Assembly: GCA_011365055.1 (NCBI GenBank)
Contig: RDOG01000028.1
Coordinates: forward strand, 1 to 45,274
From: Promethearchaeota archaeon
GTDB taxonomy: Archaea > Asgardarchaeota > Lokiarchaeia > Helarchaeales > RDOG01
DNA: 45,274 nucleotides
Reading direction: 5' to 3'
Shown here: piece after piece, positions 42,542 to 45,274 of the stretch
How the letters are laid out: each line of letters starts with the position of its first letter
Position numbering within the stretch: the stretch's first letter is position 1
The notes under the pieces: generated by a model
What the model was told of the DNA's origin: nothing
The model's database searches: none
Seen by the model: the letters and a program-made list of their open reading frames with translations, nothing else
Made by a program: the position numbers and the translations under genes

Positions 42542-43936
42542 TTGGTAAGCTCCGAAGATAGGATTTTAAATGCTATAGATTTAAATGATCCAATTGACCG
42601 TATACCGAAAATGGAAATTTTTGGAAGTATTTTACCAACTATTCAATATTTATTTAATTTTCATTGGTTTCCTCAGAAAATTCAGAATGGTATAAGTAAT
42701 ATAATGAGGGAATCTGTAAATACTGTAAGAGAAATACTCCGAATGAAAAAACCAGAATCTAATGTAAGTTCAAGATTTGGGCGAATATTACGAAGAGTCA
42801 AATTTATTGACACTATTGCTAAAAAAACTGTTGGAGACATGTCCCGAAAAAAAAGTGAGCAAGAAATAAAAAAAGCAGATGACACAACGGTAAATTTTAG
42901 TGCTTTGGGCATGCATTTACCAATTAAATTGGGATATGACTTGTATAGTTTAATTTTATTACAATCTCCTGATACTTTTTCGAGTTTTGAAAAAGCTCCT
43001 GATGGTAATTATTATTTACTTAGTAATGAGGGTGCATTTTATGACATTAATCCTGATGATTTAGAAATAATGCCAAAAGGTGTGAATGATCTTAATATAC
43101 ACACAAAAATTGAAGCTTCTAAACGATATTATCAAGATGTTGATATAGAACGCTGGGCGAATCTATTCGAAAGAACGATAAATAAAAGAATCGGTAGAAA
43201 AAAAATAAAAGATCTCATATTACCCTCAATCCTAACAGTTGGTATTTTTGAAACTTGGTTAACAACTTTTGGCAATTTCAACATGCAAGGTTTTTTTAAA
43301 GAAGTCATGGCTGAATGGAGAAAAGGTGGTGGTCCTTATTTCGAATTATTACAAGTTAAAACCGAAATATTATGCAATCTCATTAAAAGATTGTCAGAAG
43401 TTGATGGATATAGAGTGCATATAATAGGAGATGATTGTGCAGAAATTAATGGTCCATTTCTGCCTCCTAAAATCTATAAAGAGTTCATTGCTATACACAC
43501 AAAAAAGATCGTTTCGGAAGCACACAAACATGATCTTAAAGTTCTTTTTCATACAGACGGAAATTTCAAGCTCACAGCTGCCGATGACCCCAAAAAGCAA
43601 TGGGAGTACATGAACATCATATTAGATATGAAAATTGATGCTTTCCATCCTCTTGAAATGCGCGCCATGGATATTCAAGAGATAAAAGAGAATTTTGGTG
43701 ACAAAATATGTTTATGTAATGGAATGGACACCATTGAACTCCAGAATGGAACGAGAAAATCTGTTGCTCGAATGGTTAAAACCGTTTTAGATAAGGTCTA
43801 TAAAGGTGGAGGAAATAGGATTAATGGATACATGGCAGGTTCAGATAATAGTTTATTTGGCGGGGTAAATTTATGTTTAGTCAAACAAATGGTACATACT
43901 ATTGATGAATTTAGCCAAAAAATTTTAAAATTATGA
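42542..43936 (+). CDS. Uroporphyrinogen decarboxylase (UroD) superfamily protein
   Basis: The 464-residue protein has the UroD/MtaA TIM-barrel signature in its second half: VHIIGDDCAEINGPFLPP, then LKVLFHTDGN, then FHPLEMRAMD and CLCNGMDTIELQNG. Members of this superfamily outside heme synthesis act as corrinoid or thiol methyltransferases. A zinc-site His-x-Cys or Cys near the end, expected for MtaA-type enzymes, is not obvious. It has a longer N-terminal region (about 150 residues) than HemE. The start is TTG with GGGAT upstream. The substrate is unknown. Confidence 0.8.
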   Translation: MVSSEDRILNAIDLNDPIDRIPKMEIFGSILPTIQYLFNFHWFPQKIQNGISNIMRESVNTVREILRMKKPESNVSSRFGRILRRVKFIDTIAKKTVGDMSRKKSEQEIKKADDTTVNFSALGMHLPIKLGYDLYSLILLQSPDTFSSFEKAPDGNYYLLSNEGAFYDINPDDLEIMPKGVNDLNIHTKIEASKRYYQDVDIERWANLFERTINKRIGRKKIKDLILPSILTVGIFETWLTTFGNFNMQGFFKEVMAEWRKGGGPYFELLQVKTEILCNLIKRLSEVDGYRVHIIGDDCAEINGPFLPPKIYKEFIAIHTKKIVSEAHKHDLKVLFHTDGNFKLTAADDPKKQWEYMNIILDMKIDAFHPLEMRAMDIQEIKENFGDKICLCNGMDTIELQNGTRKSVARMVKTVLDKVYKGGGNRINGYMAGSDNSLFGGVNLCLVKQMVHTIDEFSQKILKL

Positions 43937-44177
43937 TTTTTTTTAAAATACCACGGTGATGATACATATTTTCTAATTAAATACAAATTTTTTTTGCATT
44001 TTTTGGTCTCTATTTTTTTCCAAAATCTAAACTAAAATTTAATTAATGTCTTGGATTAGAAATTATTTTTTTTTTAAGATTTTAAATTTAAGATTTTTAT
44101 AATAAATAAACTCAATTTTCTTTTACTTTACTTTTTTTATTTAAAGAAAAATATTATAGGACCATAAGAAATGAGAA

Positions 44178-45041
44178 GTGAATATATTGATTGATAAGAA
44201 TCCCAAAAAAATAATGATTTTAGGTTTAAATAATGCCGGTAAGACTGCCATTTTACAAGTATTACAAGATAACATAAAAATTAAAGCGTTTCGAACGTTA
44301 TCGCCAACAAAGGGAATAAATAGGGAAAATTTTAAAATTGAAGGAATTCAATGCACGCTTTGGGATATGGGGGGACAAGAAGATTATCGGAAACAATATT
44401 TATCAACTCCAGAAAAGAATTTTTCGAATACAGAATTGATAATGTATGTAATTGATGTTCAAGACAAAGAAAATTTTTCTTTAACATTAAATTATTTAAA
44501 AGATATCACAAATTCTCTTATTAAAATAAAAGTATCTCCTTATTTTTTAGTATTACTACATAAAGTCGATCCAGATATCAGAAATTCAAAGCATATAAAC
44601 GAAAATATAGATTACTTACATGAAGAAATAAACGAGATTTTCGCAAAAAAAACATTTAATTATGAAATATCAATTTCAAGTATCTTCTCTAAAGTAAGTA
44701 GTAATCCTTCTTTAGTGAAAGAAATACGCAAATTCTTAAATCCCGATGAAACTCTGACGGATTCTGAATTTCAAGAACAATATGGAAAAACGCTAGAAAC
44801 TTTAATGGATGTAACAATTAAATTATGTTCAAGTGTTGAAATAAGATTTCTGGAAATTGAGAATTCCATTCAAGATTTAAACTATTGGGTGAAATTTATC
44901 CGGGAAGTCAACGACTTAGTGAAAAAAGATGAAAAAAAAGAAATTTTATCTGAAAATATAGTACAACCATTAGATGATATTAAGAAAACAATTTCTAAAG
45001 AACTTAAAATGATTTTAAATTTAAAATCTAGGAATAAATGA
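44178..45041 (+). CDS. Arf/Rag-type small GTPase with helical C-terminal extension
   Basis: The 287-residue protein has intact nucleotide motifs. G1 is GLNNAGKT (16-23, Arf-like), G3 is WDMGGQ (62-67, Arf/Rag), and G4 is HKVD (128-131), the form seen in Rag/Gtr GTPases where Arf has NKxD. A T for switch I is likely at T44. After the G domain (to about 190) comes a charged helical region of about 95 residues, where Rag proteins carry a roadblock domain. The start is GTG 44178 or TTG 44187. In eukaryotes such GTPases regulate membrane and nutrient signalling; the role here is unknown. Confidence 0.88.
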   Translation: MNILIDKNPKKIMILGLNNAGKTAILQVLQDNIKIKAFRTLSPTKGINRENFKIEGIQCTLWDMGGQEDYRKQYLSTPEKNFSNTELIMYVIDVQDKENFSLTLNYLKDITNSLIKIKVSPYFLVLLHKVDPDIRNSKHINENIDYLHEEINEIFAKKTFNYEISISSIFSKVSSNPSLVKEIRKFLNPDETLTDSEFQEQYGKTLETLMDVTIKLCSSVEIRFLEIENSIQDLNYWVKFIREVNDLVKKDEKKEILSENIVQPLDDIKKTISKELKMILNLKSRNK

Positions 45042-45201
45042 GACTTTTATTATAACAGCTTTGTTTATTTTATTATGATTTTACTATATCGAATTATCAT
45101 TTAGTGCTTAAGGTTTTGATTTAATGATACTAATTGATGAATTATAAAAAAACAAATTAATTAAATATAACTTGAATTTATCTAATTTTTGATTACTTTT
45201 T

Positions 45202-45228
45202 TTTCTTGGATTTTAAAATCCAAAGAAA
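45202..45228. terminator. Palindromic hairpin, possible bidirectional terminator
   Basis: TTTCTTGGATTTT pairs with AAAATCCAAAGAAA around a central TTTTAAAA with a single-base bulge. A T-run (45197-45204) precedes it on the plus strand, so it would be an A-run after the hairpin for plus-strand RNA and a T-run ahead of it in reverse. No gene follows within the window; the 45042-45274 end stretch is otherwise empty. Confidence 0.3.
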
Positions 45229-45274
45229 TTTGAACTCGCGTTCTGAATGAAAATACTCATCCCTTTGACAATTT

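Noticed and set aside
45225..45274. GAACGCGAGTTCAAAT on the minus strand, resembling a tRNA T-arm near the window edge
   Set aside because: The stem after the loop pairs poorly and the anticodon arm has a six-base loop. The 5' half would lie outside the window, so a tRNA cannot be supported.
1..45274. CRISPR arrays, insertion sequences, integrases or phage genes
   Set aside because: No regular direct repeats with spacers, no transposase or integrase motifs and no terminal inverted repeats with target duplication were seen.

Overview
This window is AT-rich (about 30% G+C by eye) and gene-dense, and it comes from an archaeon, almost certainly an Asgard archaeon close to Lokiarchaeota. The diagnostic gene is a full-length actin of the Lokiactin type at 22650-23786. 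It is supported by an Arf/Rag-type small GTPase, a degenerate Ras/Rab-type GTPase, a longin-like protein, a HEAT-repeat protein with a RING-like tail, V4R/Bet3-like proteins, a geranylgeranyl reductase for archaeal lipids, TTG and GTG start codons with good Shine-Dalgarno sites, and many zinc-ribbon membrane proteins. I saw no rRNA, complete tRNA, CRISPR array, transposase or phage gene.

Layout. 1-3000: a ZIP metal transporter with a Cys-rich loop and two membrane proteins. 3100-7600: an ADP-forming acyl-CoA synthetase alpha-type protein, a winged-helix/ferredoxin protein and a TPR/zinc-ribbon protein. 7800-11020: an acyl-CoA dehydrogenase, ETF beta and ferredoxin-fused ETF alpha operon. 11040-12180 (minus): a GG-ending MoaD/ThiS-like protein followed by a degenerate GTPase. 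12690-14960 (minus): an uncharacterised three-gene operon. 15100-21730: a flippase-like exporter, a membrane/coiled-coil protein, a sensorless chemoreceptor-like protein, a membrane-anchored ferredoxin protein with a small membrane partner, and a longin-like protein. 22040-22650: a 610-base regulatory stretch ahead of actin. 23900-28870: membrane proteins, a double GNAT protein, a second acyl-CoA synthetase alpha-type protein and a membrane-anchored methyltransferase. 28900-33530: an apparently solitary DNA methyltransferase, a zinc-ribbon protein, and a geranylgeranyl reductase with a helical partner. 33590-35745: HEAT-RING protein and an HDAC-family deacetylase. 35790-43936: an iron alcohol dehydrogenase, SCP2-AOR fusion and two V4R-like proteins in one minus-strand operon, divergent from its likely regulator, then a flavoprotein and a UroD-family protein. 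44178-45041: the Arf/Rag-type GTPase.

How the genes work together. Acyl-CoA chemistry appears several times: the dehydrogenase passes electrons through ETF to iron-sulfur carriers, and the acyl-CoA synthetase alpha proteins would couple acyl-CoA to ADP phosphorylation if a beta partner exists elsewhere. The 35.8-41.9 kb cluster looks like an alcohol/aldehyde/acid oxidoreduction module acting on a hydrophobic substrate, because its tungsten-type oxidoreductase carries an N-terminal lipid-binding-like domain and is followed by two putative ligand-binding proteins. Repeated palindromic motifs in the divergent promoter (TGATCA-based sites and a 12-bp inverted repeat) suggest it is specifically regulated. 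A second shared motif, TTCGCAA/TTGCGAA, clusters upstream of both the DNA methyltransferase and a 60-residue gene next to actin.

All assignments are from reading the sequence. No database search or structure prediction was run.
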